From the NCBI RefSeq assembly GCF_004028155.1, contig NZ_SBII01000003.1, positions 62,001 through 126,000 of the forward strand: 64,000 nt of DNA, written 5' to 3'. The DNA is from Flavobacterium cerinum. Its GTDB lineage: Bacteria; Bacteroidota; Bacteroidia; Flavobacteriales; Flavobacteriaceae. Shown here piece after piece: positions 50,305-59,223 of this stretch. The first letter of the stretch is position 1, and every line of letters starts with the position of its first letter. The translations under genes were made by a program, and so were the position numbers. The notes under the pieces were generated by a model. It was not told where the DNA came from. It did not search any database and was given only the letters and a program-made list of their open reading frames with translations.

Positions 50305-51438
50305 TTATGAAATCATTTTTATGGCTTTGCGATATAACTCTTCATACATCGGCATTACATTCTGAATGTCAAATTCCTGTGCCACCTTAAGTGCATTTGA
50401 TTTAAATTCTAATAATTTTTTATCATCCGATAGTATCGATATTGCTTTCTTAGCCATATCCTGTACATCGCCTACATCGCTCAGGTAACCGGAATAACCT
50501 TCTCTGTTTACTTCTGGCAGTCCACCCGTATTACTAGAAATTACAGGTACGCCACTGGCCATAGCCTCAAGCGCAGCAAGACCGAAACTCTCGGTTTCCG
50601 ATGGAAGCAGGAACAAATCAGAATAACATAGAATTTTGTTTATCTCATTACTGTTTCCAAAGAAAATAACCTTATCGCTAATTCCTAATTGTTCACATAG
50701 TTTTTCTGCTCCTTCTTTTTCCGGGCCATCTCCTACCATCATCAGTTTGGCAGGCATCACCTTTTGTATTTCGTTGAATATCTTAATAACATCCGGAATA
50801 CGTTTTACCTGGCGGAAGTTACTTATATGTGTAACGATCTTTTGTGTCTCGGTCGCCATAAGCGAACGATGGCATTCTGATGTTTCGTCTATCCTGTTCT
50901 TATCGATCTCGATAAAGTTAGGGATAACGTAAATCTCTTTTTTGATATCAAAGAGTCTGTAAGTATCCTCTTTTAGATCCTGGGATACCGAGGTTACAAT
51001 ATCAGAATGATTGATACTAAAACTTACTGCCGGCTTATAAAACGGGTGATTCCCTACAAGGGTTATATCTGTACCGTGAAGCGTAGTTACCATTGGTATC
51101 TTGATTCCCTGCTCTTTTAGCATTTTCTTAGCCATATATCCTGCGTAAGCATGAGGAATTGCATAATGCACATGCAGCAGCTCTATTTTATAAAGCTTAA
51201 CCATATCTACCAGTTTACTGGAAAGAGCAAGCTCATAGGGCTGATAGTGGAACAAAGGATATTCAGGAACGTGTACTTCGTGGTAGTGAATATTTGGATT
51301 TAACAACGCCAAACGCACCGGCTGGCTGTAGGTTATAAAGTGTATCTCATGCCCTCTGCGTGCGAGTTCTAACCCTAATTCTGTGGCTACAACACCGCTA
51401 CCGCCAAAGGTTGGATAGCATACTATTGCGATTTTCAT
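50305..51438 (-). CDS. bshA: N-acetyl-alpha-D-glucosaminyl L-malate synthase
   Basis: A 377-residue GT4 glycosyltransferase, the first step of bacillithiol synthesis (UDP-GlcNAc plus L-malate). It starts MKIAIVCYPTFGGSGVVATELG, has HEIHFITYSQPVR, HYAIPHAYAGYMAK, TTLHGTDITLVG, and the donor-binding E-x7-E (SETESFGLAALEAMASG). These are diagnostic of BshA over general GT4 enzymes. Bacillithiol is the usual low-molecular-weight thiol in flavobacteria. Confidence 0.95.
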   Translation of the reverse strand: MKIAIVCYPTFGGSGVVATELGLELARRGHEIHFITYSQPVRLALLNPNIHYHEVHVPEYPLFHYQPYELALSSKLVDMVKLYKIELLHVHYAIPHAYAGYMAKKMLKEQGIKIPMVTTLHGTDITLVGNHPFYKPAVSFSINHSDIVTSVSQDLKEDTYRLFDIKKEIYVIPNFIEIDKNRIDETSECHRSLMATETQKIVTHISNFRQVKRIPDVIKIFNEIQKVMPAKLMMVGDGPEKEGAEKLCEQLGISDKVIFFGNSNEINKILCYSDLFLLPSETESFGLAALEAMASGVPVISSNTGGLPEVNREGYSGYLSDVGDVQDMAKKAISILSDDKKLLEFKSNALKVAQEFDIQNVMPMYEELYRKAIKMIS

Positions 51439-51473
51439 AAAGTGACTTAATAAGAGTAACGAAATTAAATAAA

Positions 51474-51497
51474 AAAAACAGGCAATGCCTGTTTTTT
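51474..51497. terminator. Rho-independent terminator
   Basis: AAAAAACAGGCA and its perfect complement TGCCTGTTTTTT. Placed after the leftward DUF1801 gene and before bshA. Confidence 0.8.
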
Positions 51498-51532
51498 ATG
51501 CGAAATTAACCTAATCGTTATCTTTCAAAAAG

Positions 51533-51988
51533 TTATTTTCTAAAGGCAGACTCATAAAGGTCTATCCACTGTTGTACTGTCATTTTTGATGCTAATTCTC
51601 CAATAAGCTCGTATGGAATGGTTTCCGGTTTTTTAAAACGAATACAGCTTTTTCCCATATCCAGTTTTGTTTTTACATGTTTTGGATATTCCGATACAAA
51701 CCAATCATACAGTTCTTTATCAGCATACACCCCCATGTGGTAAACCGCGATAAAATTCTTTTGCGAAGCAATACTTAAAAACGGTAATGGTAATTTAGGA
51801 TCACAATGATAGCCTTGTGGATATGTAGAATGAGGCACTGCCCAGCCCATCATACCATAAGACATACCCTCTTCGAAACCTTCAGGAAGGTTTTTTGCAA
51901 TAGTATCTCTTAATTTTACCATAGCCTGTTTCCTGTCATCCGGTAGGGATTCCAAATACGCTGAAGGTGTCGCCGCTGTAGATTGCAT
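51533..51988 (-). CDS. DUF1801 (YdhG-like) protein
   Basis: A 151-residue small protein of the DUF1801/YdhG fold: YLESLPDDRKQAMVKLRDTI at the start, FEEGMSYGMMGWAVPHSTYP and ALFLS-like core FLSIASQKNFIAVYHMG, ending with SCIRFKKPETIPYELIGELA. No activity is known. Single gene. Confidence 0.85.
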   Translation of the reverse strand: MQSTAATPSAYLESLPDDRKQAMVKLRDTIAKNLPEGFEEGMSYGMMGWAVPHSTYPQGYHCDPKLPLPFLSIASQKNFIAVYHMGVYADKELYDWFVSEYPKHVKTKLDMGKSCIRFKKPETIPYELIGELASKMTVQQWIDLYESAFRK

Positions 51989-52074
51989 AGTTAAATTCTT
52001 TTGTTATTTGATGTGAGTGGTCTTAAGTCCGATATTAGTCTAAAACTTCCGGCCTTCAAAACCCTCTACTTTCT

Positions 52075-54978
52075 TTACTCTATAATCGCATCCTGAATTG
52101 CTTTCTGTATGTCCTCTCTAATGTTTTCTTTAGAAAGCTTATTCTCTCCTGCATCAGGATAAGTTCTGTTAGAAAGGAAAACATAAACAATTCCTGTTTC
52201 AGGATCTGCCCATGTCATTGTGCCAGTAAAACCGGTATGTCCAAAACTTGCCTTAGATACACAACCGCATGTAGGCCCTGATTTTTCAATCTGTGGTTTA
52301 TCAAATCCAAGTCCTCTTCTGTTACCCTCTTTACAATCATAACAAGTATTAAAGGTATCAAATGTTTTAGCAGAGAAATATTGTTTGCCAGCATAATTAC
52401 CTTTTTGAAGGTACATCTGCATGATCTTTGCAACATCCATTGCATTAGAGAATAATCCGGCATGTCCTGCCACACCATCTTCCATAGCAGCAGCCATATC
52501 ATGTACATATCCCTGTATCACCTCATAACGGAAATAGTTATCGATCTCTGTAGGTGGTATTGAGCACATATCCCATTTACGTAAAGGGTTATAAGATGTG
52601 TAAGCGGCGCCTAAGGGTTTGTAAAAAGCATTCTGGCTTAATACATCCAACGGTTTACCTGTCTTTTTCTCAAGATATTCCTTTAACAGGATAAAAGAGA
52701 AATCACTGTATTTGTATTCTTTTTTACGAAGTAATTTACTATCAGCTATTCTGGAAACAATAGTATCGTTGTAACCCTTTACAAGGAACAGATGTTCTGC
52801 TACCTGATTAGGAAATTCAGGACTATACATTTTTCTATAAAGCAGGGAATCCGGTTTTTTCTTACTGTCAAGTGTTTCCTGGTAAAAAGGTATCCATGCC
52901 TGAAATCTTGCCTGATGCAATAACATATCTTTTAACGTAATGTTCTTTTTATCAGTATTCGCAAAAGCAGGAAGCATATCACCTAATTTAGCATCAAGGC
53001 TCAACTGTCCTTTGTCATACAACTGCATAATATTAGGTAGTGTAGAAAGTATTTTGGTAAGCGATGCTACATCATATATATCAGAATTTTTAACCTTAAT
53101 ATCGTTATCATAGGTATGATAGCCAAATGATTTCTGATAGATAACTTTTCCTTTCCGTGCGACCAGAACCTGTAGTCCGGGTGTCATTTTTTCATTAATA
53201 GCACGCTGCGCTATAAGGTCTATTTTTGAAAGCAATGCCGAACTCATCCCCACATTTTCGGGCGTAGTGAAGCCCAGCCTGTTTGTAGTCTTGGTGAAGA
53301 TACCATCATTAAGTTTAAACGACGATGCAATAGATACCGGTAATTTTCCTTTAGCCCCTAATGCTCCAAAAACGATCTCAGCAGCCACAGTTTGCGACAT
53401 AACATTGTTTTGGTAAGCCATTACTATACTCTCTATATTCCTGAAGTTTTTTACAGGGATCAGTGTGTAAGGCTTTGCAAATACTGTAAAAATTACTCTT
53501 TTGTTTTTAGCAATAGTATCAAGCCATATCAATTCTTTAGCCGAAAGGTCATGCTTTTTCCATGCACCATCTGCTTTATGGTAACCTATAATAACGGTTG
53601 AATATGGTTTAAGTCTTTCTGTCAATACGCGAAGAGTGTCTGCCTGAACTTCGGTAACATCGGCATATTTTTGAAGTGTACTCAGGTAAACAGATCCATC
53701 ATCATCACCTAGTTTTACATAAGCTATTTTCTCGTTCTCTAATTCCATGATCGGAACGATATCCTTTTCATTTTTTAGAACGGTAACTGCATTTTCATAC
53801 AGCTGATAATTTAAATCATCATACTCATGTCCGTTAAGGTCATTGTATAAGTTTTTAAGATCGATCGGAGTATATTTATTAAGTCCGCCCCTGTACTTGT
53901 ATGCCAGTATCTTTTTAACCGAAAGTTCCAAACGATCATTCGAAAGGATACTATCATTATAAGCCTGTCTGAATTTCTCGATGGCCACAGGAACGTTCTC
54001 TGCAAAAAGCAATACATCATTACCCGCAAGGAACGCTTCAAGGTCAACGTCACCTGGCTGCATAAAACTGCTGGCTGCTTTCATGTTCAGTGCATCGGTA
54101 AAAATAAGCCCTTTAAAGCCCATTTCATCCTGTACAAGATTAGTCACTACATTATAAGATAATGAGGTAGGATAGTTTTTGGTCGGCTCCAGGCTAGGCA
54201 CATTAAGGTGTGCAACCATTATACTGGATAGGCCTTCACTAAATAGTTTTTTATAAGGATAAAACTCAATATCATGCAGTCGTTCTTTTGTAAAAGGAAG
54301 GAAAGGAAGTGTATGGTGCGAATCCGTCGCTGTATCGCCATGTCCAGGGAAGTGTTTACCCGTGGCAAATACACCCTGACTTTGTATACCGCGCATTAAC
54401 GCCAATGCCCTATCGGTCACATTGATCTTATCTTCTCCAAAAGACCGATTCCCAATAATAGGATTCGCCGGATTGGTATTCACATCCAAAACGGGAGCAA
54501 AATTAAAATGGATACCCATTCTTTTTGCCTGTATGGCCATCTGCTGCCCCATTTTTTCAATCAGTGCCATGTCCTGAACACCACCAAGAGTCATGTTCCA
54601 TGGATAACGATAGGTAGAATCAAGCCTCATGCTTAAACCCCACTCAGCATCAATTCCTATAAATAATGGCAGTTTCGATTTTTTCTGAAAACGGTTGGTA
54701 AGTTTTGCCTGTCTAACAGGTCCTCCCTGAAAAAAAATAAGTCCCCCTATCTTGTAATCGGTAATTAATTTATCAATTCCTCTAACGTGGGTTGAATCCT
54801 TATTCGAATATGCTGCTACCATAAACAGCTGCCCCAACTTCTCATCGAAAGACAGGTTACTGTAAACACTATCCACCCATTTTTTTTCGGCAACCGTTTT
54901 ATAATCGCTAAAAACTCTAGCCTTTTGGGCAGATACCGCCTGGATGGCAAACAAGAAAACTAATATGGAAAACCTCAT
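52075..54978 (-). CDS. GH3 NagZ-like/beta-lactamase-type fusion protein
   Basis: A 967-residue exported enzyme with a signal peptide (MRFSILVFLFAIQAVSAQ). The N-terminal half is a glycoside hydrolase family 3 barrel with the NagZ signature KHFPGHGDTATDSHHTLP, where the D-x-H pair does catalysis, followed by a GH3 C-terminal domain. The C-terminal third (about 580-960) is a serine hydrolase of the beta-lactamase/penicillin-binding fold, with SLTK at 639-642 as the active-site SxxK and YSDF as the YxN-type motif. The two-enzyme fusion is a known Bacteroidetes arrangement, predicted to process muropeptides in the periplasm. Confidence 0.9.
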   Translation of the reverse strand: MRFSILVFLFAIQAVSAQKARVFSDYKTVAEKKWVDSVYSNLSFDEKLGQLFMVAAYSNKDSTHVRGIDKLITDYKIGGLIFFQGGPVRQAKLTNRFQKKSKLPLFIGIDAEWGLSMRLDSTYRYPWNMTLGGVQDMALIEKMGQQMAIQAKRMGIHFNFAPVLDVNTNPANPIIGNRSFGEDKINVTDRALALMRGIQSQGVFATGKHFPGHGDTATDSHHTLPFLPFTKERLHDIEFYPYKKLFSEGLSSIMVAHLNVPSLEPTKNYPTSLSYNVVTNLVQDEMGFKGLIFTDALNMKAASSFMQPGDVDLEAFLAGNDVLLFAENVPVAIEKFRQAYNDSILSNDRLELSVKKILAYKYRGGLNKYTPIDLKNLYNDLNGHEYDDLNYQLYENAVTVLKNEKDIVPIMELENEKIAYVKLGDDDGSVYLSTLQKYADVTEVQADTLRVLTERLKPYSTVIIGYHKADGAWKKHDLSAKELIWLDTIAKNKRVIFTVFAKPYTLIPVKNFRNIESIVMAYQNNVMSQTVAAEIVFGALGAKGKLPVSIASSFKLNDGIFTKTTNRLGFTTPENVGMSSALLSKIDLIAQRAINEKMTPGLQVLVARKGKVIYQKSFGYHTYDNDIKVKNSDIYDVASLTKILSTLPNIMQLYDKGQLSLDAKLGDMLPAFANTDKKNITLKDMLLHQARFQAWIPFYQETLDSKKKPDSLLYRKMYSPEFPNQVAEHLFLVKGYNDTIVSRIADSKLLRKKEYKYSDFSFILLKEYLEKKTGKPLDVLSQNAFYKPLGAAYTSYNPLRKWDMCSIPPTEIDNYFRYEVIQGYVHDMAAAMEDGVAGHAGLFSNAMDVAKIMQMYLQKGNYAGKQYFSAKTFDTFNTCYDCKEGNRRGLGFDKPQIEKSGPTCGCVSKASFGHTGFTGTMTWADPETGIVYVFLSNRTYPDAGENKLSKENIREDIQKAIQDAIIE

Positions 54979-55064
54979 TAAATAATTGTATTTTATAAAT
55001 AATAAATCATCATTACCTAATGTATAATGATGATTCTTATATTCTGTACAGATGGAATAGCTGT

Positions 55065-55547
55065 TTAAAAAAAACGGCTATGCCAGCTCTCTCCAGCAGG
55101 TACTTCCCAATAATCCTGCCATTCTCCTACTGTATTCACTAAATTATTAAACACTATCGTATTTGCCGATACTGCTTTTTCTTTAGCCATTTTTTTAAAC
55201 TCAATAAGCGTTTTATGAGCAATATGATCGCCAAGCTTAAAGGTGACATTCATTTTATCCAGTAAGTCTACACCATATTTTTGCTCCAGCTCCTGAATGA
55301 ACTGCACAGAAGCATCAATAGAACAGCCTGTAGCTGCCTGAGTTTCCTGATTAATTGCAATAATAATAAACCTATTGTATTTCGTTTCAAAAGACGCTTC
55401 AAGACCTGCACCATGTGCAGCCCAATTTTCAAGGAAGCTTTTTAATGCTTCTTCTATTTCAGCGATCTCCTCATCAGAGAATTTTCTGTTAGACTGGTAA
55501 ATCCATATTCTGGATTCTTCAGGTAGTGTATCAAAGGGAACGTACAT
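55065..55547 (-). CDS. conserved Bacteroidetes protein (misnamed ABC ATPase)
   Basis: A 160-residue soluble protein starting MYVPFDTLPEESRIWIYQSN. Similar proteins are often labelled ABC transporter ATPase, but no Walker A, Walker B or signature motif is present. The C-terminal motif WEVPAGESWHSRFF is conserved. Function unknown. It is the last gene of the Fe-S oxidoreductase operon. Upstream extension to 55595 is non-homologous. Confidence 0.75.
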   Translation of the reverse strand: MYVPFDTLPEESRIWIYQSNRKFSDEEIAEIEEALKSFLENWAAHGAGLEASFETKYNRFIIIAINQETQAATGCSIDASVQFIQELEQKYGVDLLDKMNVTFKLGDHIAHKTLIEFKKMAKEKAVSANTIVFNNLVNTVGEWQDYWEVPAGESWHSRFF

Positions 55548-55557
55548 AATTTTTTTC

Positions 55558-56352
55558 TTATAAATCCTTCGCATTGGCAATAAGCTCTGCCACATCCATT
55601 ACTTTTATATCATGCTCCCTGTTTTTTGCCTTAACACCATCTGTAAGCATCGTATTGCAAAATGGGCAGCCGGCTGCTATAATATCCGGCTGTGTTTCAA
55701 GGGCATCTTCTGTCCTCTCCACATTTACATCTTTGTTACCGTTCTCCGGTTCTTTAAACATCTGTGCACCACCGGCGCCACAGCAAAGACCATTTAATTT
55801 AGAGCGTTTCATCTCTACTAATTCCGCATCAAGCTTCTCCATAAGATCTCTTGGTGCTTCATATATATTGTTTGCACGCCCCAGGTAACATGGGTCATGA
55901 AACGTTATCTTTTTACCCTTAAACTGGCCTCCTTCAATACTTAGTCTGCCATCATCCAGTAATGATTTTAAAAACTGGGTATGGTGCACAACCTCATAGT
56001 TTCCGCCAAGTTCAGGATATTCATTCTTTATGGTATTAAAGCAATGCGGACATGCCGTAACAATCTTCTTAACATCGTATGCATTAAGCACTTCAATGTT
56101 AGTCATTGCCTGCATCTGAAATAAAAATTCGTTACCTGCTCTTTTTGCAGGATCTCCGGTACAGCTTTCTTCTGTTCCTAAAACCGCAAAAGGCACTTTG
56201 GCACTATTTAATATTTTAACAAATGCTTTCGTAATTTTTTTAGCCCTGTCATCAAAACTACCAGAACAGCCTACCCAGAACAAAACTTCCGGTGACTGAC
56301 CTGTAGCCATCATATCGGCCATAGTTGGAACTGTAAAATTTTCCTGAGTCAT
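55558..56352 (-). CDS. CCG-domain Fe-S protein
   Basis: A 264-residue cytosolic protein with two CCG domains: GCSGSFDDRAKK early, TACPHCFNTIKNEYPEL, HDPCYLGRANNIYEAPRDLM, and GLCCGAGGAQMF then AGCPFCNTML. The CX(31-38)CCGX(33-34)CXXC pattern resembles HdrB, GlpC and LutA subunits that bind an Fe-S cluster for electron transfer. It follows a membrane Fe-S protein and a HAD phosphatase in the same direction, together resembling an HdrDE- or LutAB-type module. Confidence 0.88.
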   Translation of the reverse strand: MTQENFTVPTMADMMATGQSPEVLFWVGCSGSFDDRAKKITKAFVKILNSAKVPFAVLGTEESCTGDPAKRAGNEFLFQMQAMTNIEVLNAYDVKKIVTACPHCFNTIKNEYPELGGNYEVVHHTQFLKSLLDDGRLSIEGGQFKGKKITFHDPCYLGRANNIYEAPRDLMEKLDAELVEMKRSKLNGLCCGAGGAQMFKEPENGNKDVNVERTEDALETQPDIIAAGCPFCNTMLTDGVKAKNREHDIKVMDVAELIANAKDL

Positions 56353-56360
56353 AATATTAT

Positions 56361-56807
56361 TTATTCGTCTTTACCGTCGTCAAAAACCTGTATGGTAACC
56401 TCTTTTTCAATTAAGTTTGTAAACTTGCCTCTGTAGCGGGTAGCCTTAACAAGATGATTATCTATCCAATGGTAGTTTCCGCCTCTGGGTTTGCCCATTA
56501 GCATACCGTGATATTTAAAACCGTGTCTTTTAAGCCATTCTTCTGTTACTTCCCTATGTGCTTCTGTACGTGATGTAAAAAAGAAAATAACATGTCCTTC
56601 ATCATACCATCCGTTAAGTGTTACAAGCGCATCAGGATATACTTCTGCCGTTGCCATTCTTTCCGGTTCCTCATTAGGAATATCATCACAAATAGTTCCG
56701 TCAATATCAATCAGGTAATTCTTAATTCCCTCAGGAAGTATAGGGCTTAAGTGTTCGCCATTTTCAGTAATTGGCTGTAAATTCTTTTCAATCTCTTCCG
56801 CTTTCAT
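56361..56807 (-). CDS. HAD-family phosphatase
   Basis: A 148-residue phosphatase with the HAD motif LIDIDGTICDD (catalytic Asp-x-Asp), FFFTSRTEAH as motif II, and the acidic residues near IDNHLV. Its ATG at 56807 overlaps the upstream stop codon (TAATG), so translation is coupled to the Fe-S oxidoreductase. No signal peptide. The substrate is unknown. Confidence 0.85.
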   Translation of the reverse strand: MKAEEIEKNLQPITENGEHLSPILPEGIKNYLIDIDGTICDDIPNEEPERMATAEVYPDALVTLNGWYDEGHVIFFFTSRTEAHREVTEEWLKRHGFKYHGMLMGKPRGGNYHWIDNHLVKATRYRGKFTNLIEKEVTIQVFDDGKDE

Positions 56808-58138
56808 TATGCTTCGTCTTTCCAGTTTAACCTGTCCATTTGGCTGTACTGCCATGGAGCTCCATTATTCTCAATATTCGTCATCATTCCGTTCAGTTCT
56901 ACAGGCGCTGCGCTCTGCTCCATAACCAGATACCTGCGCATATCCATAATAATAGAAAGCGGGTCAATGTTAACCGGGCAGGCCTCAACACAACCGTTAC
57001 AGGTTGTACATGCCCATAGTTCTTCAGGAGTTATATAATCATTAAGTAACGATTTTCCATCGTCTACAAAAGTTCCTTTATTCTTGTCAATGTTTTTACC
57101 CACTTCTTCAAGTCGGTCACGGGTACTCATCATGATCTTTCTTGGCGAAAGTTTTTTACCTGTAATATTTGCAGGGCAAGAATCGGTACAACGTCCACAC
57201 TCAGTACAAGTATAGGCATTCAGTAACTGAACCCAGTTAAGATCCTGTACATCGCTGGCTCCAAATTTAGCAGGCACTTCGCCTTCAGCCATTGGAGGCG
57301 CAGCAGCAAAAGGATCAGCATTTGGATCCATCATCATTTTAACCTCATTCGTAACCGACTCAAGGTTCTCAAATTTCCCTTTAGGCTTAAGATTTGCAAA
57401 GTAAGTATTAGGAAATGCAAGCAATATATGTAAGTGCTTAGAAAAATACAGGTAATTCATAAATGCCAGTATTCCAATAATGTGAAGCCACCATGCTGCT
57501 CTTTCGATAAAGATCACAGTACCTTCAGACATACCTGAAAAAATTGGAGATATAAAACTCGAAATTGGGAAAGCCCCTGCCTTAATATAATGATGTGCAC
57601 CAACACCCTGAAGGTAATGATCGGCAGCATTCATAGTAAGGAACAAAACCATTAAGCTAATCTCAAAATATAAAATATAATTGGCATCGCTTTTTGGCCA
57701 TCCTTTAAGATCACTATGGATAAACCTTTTAAGTTTTATAATATTCCTTCTGGTATAAAATGCAACAATAGCAACAATAACACCAAAAGCTAAGATCTCA
57801 AAAAAGCCTATAAGGAAACTGTAAAAGCCTCCCATAAATGAAAATAACCTGTGTGTACCAAAAATACCATCAACTATTATTTCTAGAAGTTCAATGTTTA
57901 TAATTACAAAGCCTACATATACAATAATGTGTAATACACCGGCAACAGGTCTTCTAACCATTTTAGACTGCCCAAGAGCAATCATGGCCATATTTTTCCA
58001 ACGTTCTGATGGATTGTCTTTACGGTCTACATCATGGCCTAATTTAATATTACGCACAAGTTTTTTTACGTTGATGGCAAAGTAGCCAAAACCCAACGCA
58101 AGGAGGATAACAAAAAGAATATTATCAATATAATTCAT
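56807..58138 (-). CDS. membrane-bound 4Fe-4S oxidoreductase
   Basis: A 443-residue protein with a NarI-like cytochrome-type membrane region (five to six helices, about 5-265) and a C-terminal ferredoxin part with two 4Fe-4S sites: CTECGRCTDSCPANI and CTTCNGCVEACPVNI. The layout, followed by a CCG protein, resembles a quinone-linked HdrE/HdrD or GlpC-type electron transfer complex. The start is the ATG at 58138; the TTG two codons upstream is not preferred. Confidence 0.87.
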   Translation of the reverse strand: MNYIDNILFVILLALGFGYFAINVKKLVRNIKLGHDVDRKDNPSERWKNMAMIALGQSKMVRRPVAGVLHIIVYVGFVIINIELLEIIVDGIFGTHRLFSFMGGFYSFLIGFFEILAFGVIVAIVAFYTRRNIIKLKRFIHSDLKGWPKSDANYILYFEISLMVLFLTMNAADHYLQGVGAHHYIKAGAFPISSFISPIFSGMSEGTVIFIERAAWWLHIIGILAFMNYLYFSKHLHILLAFPNTYFANLKPKGKFENLESVTNEVKMMMDPNADPFAAAPPMAEGEVPAKFGASDVQDLNWVQLLNAYTCTECGRCTDSCPANITGKKLSPRKIMMSTRDRLEEVGKNIDKNKGTFVDDGKSLLNDYITPEELWACTTCNGCVEACPVNIDPLSIIMDMRRYLVMEQSAAPVELNGMMTNIENNGAPWQYSQMDRLNWKDEA

Positions 58139-58173
58139 ACACAAAGGTGATTGGGTGTAAGTCCTGTCCTAAT

Positions 58174-59148
58174 TTACTTTTTAATTTCTTCTGGAGTAGT
58201 AGTTGTCTCTACAGGCTCCTTATAAGGAGTACCTTTCTTACCAAACACAGAGAAATGAATATAACGTTTCGGGTTGTTCTTAACGTCAGCAAGTAATTGT
58301 TTCAACTCATTTGAAGCTGCCGTAAGATTATTGTACATAGCTTCATCTTTCATTAACTTACCTAATGTACCTTTACCTGCTTCTACATCATTAATCATCT
58401 TATCAACGTTAGTAAGCGTTTTTTCAAGATTTTTAACTGCCTGCCCAAGATTAGCTTTATTAAGCGAATCCGATAGTTGAGCAAAGTTAGCGCTGGTACG
58501 ATTTAGATTACTCATAGTACCGTCGATTTTAGCCTTGTTACCAGCTATAACTCCGTTTAAAGAAGTTGCAGCCTGGTTAAACTGCTTCATAGTAGCGCTC
58601 ATTTCTGCAATGGCTACACGCAGGTTTTCCTGCGTTTTTAAATCCAGAACGTTACTCACGCTTTTAAGAAGGCTGTCTGCAGATACTACAGTTGCTTCTA
58701 CCTTAGTTTGCAGTGGCGAAAGTTTTTCACCTACTACAGATAACATTCCGGGTTTTAAACCACTCAATAAAAAGCCTCCATCTTCTGCCGGAGTAGTATT
58801 TTTCAAATCAGGAATTAAAGCAATTTGCTTACCACCTAATAAACTTGGTTCATATAAAGTTGCATGGCTGGTCGCTGAAATAGGGAAATCGGTCTTAACC
58901 TGCATTTCTATCAGCAGCTCTCCAGTCTCATAACTTTTAAATGATATACCTGTAACTTTACCTACAACAAGACCATTCAAAGTAATGGGTGCCGAAGGAG
59001 AAAGCCCTTCAACGTCTGTATATGTAACGTAATAGGTTTTGTAGGAATTAAATAGGTCCCTGCCTCTTAAAAAGTAATATCCCCATATAAATAATAATAT
59101 GGCTCCTATAACTAATACCGCGGTTTTAACTTCTCTAGATACTTTCAA
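58174..59148 (-). CDS. MlaD-family phospholipid transport protein
   Basis: A 324-residue periplasmic protein anchored by an N-terminal helix (VKTAVLVIGAILLFIWGYYF). The MCE/MlaD domain begins at YYVTYTDVEGLSPSAPITLNGLVVGKV, followed by a helical C-terminal region (about 160-300) that forms the tunnel-like hexamer in relatives. The likely role is lipid transport between the membranes. The start is uncertain because both candidates are TTG (59148 or 59169); 59148 gives MKVSREVKTA, which matches the family. Confidence 0.85.
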   Translation of the reverse strand: MKVSREVKTAVLVIGAILLFIWGYYFLRGRDLFNSYKTYYVTYTDVEGLSPSAPITLNGLVVGKVTGISFKSYETGELLIEMQVKTDFPISATSHATLYEPSLLGGKQIALIPDLKNTTPAEDGGFLLSGLKPGMLSVVGEKLSPLQTKVEATVVSADSLLKSVSNVLDLKTQENLRVAIAEMSATMKQFNQAATSLNGVIAGNKAKIDGTMSNLNRTSANFAQLSDSLNKANLGQAVKNLEKTLTNVDKMINDVEAGKGTLGKLMKDEAMYNNLTAASNELKQLLADVKNNPKRYIHFSVFGKKGTPYKEPVETTTTPEEIKK

Positions 59149-59223
59149 AATGGAATAAATTTTTAACAAATGTAGGACAATAATTTTATAATAATGTGAA
59201 TATTGCTTTAAAGCTTTATACTG

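Noticed and set aside
55065-55547. ABC transporter ATPase label
   Set aside because: No Walker A, Walker B or signature motif exists in the protein; the name is inherited in databases and not supported by sequence.
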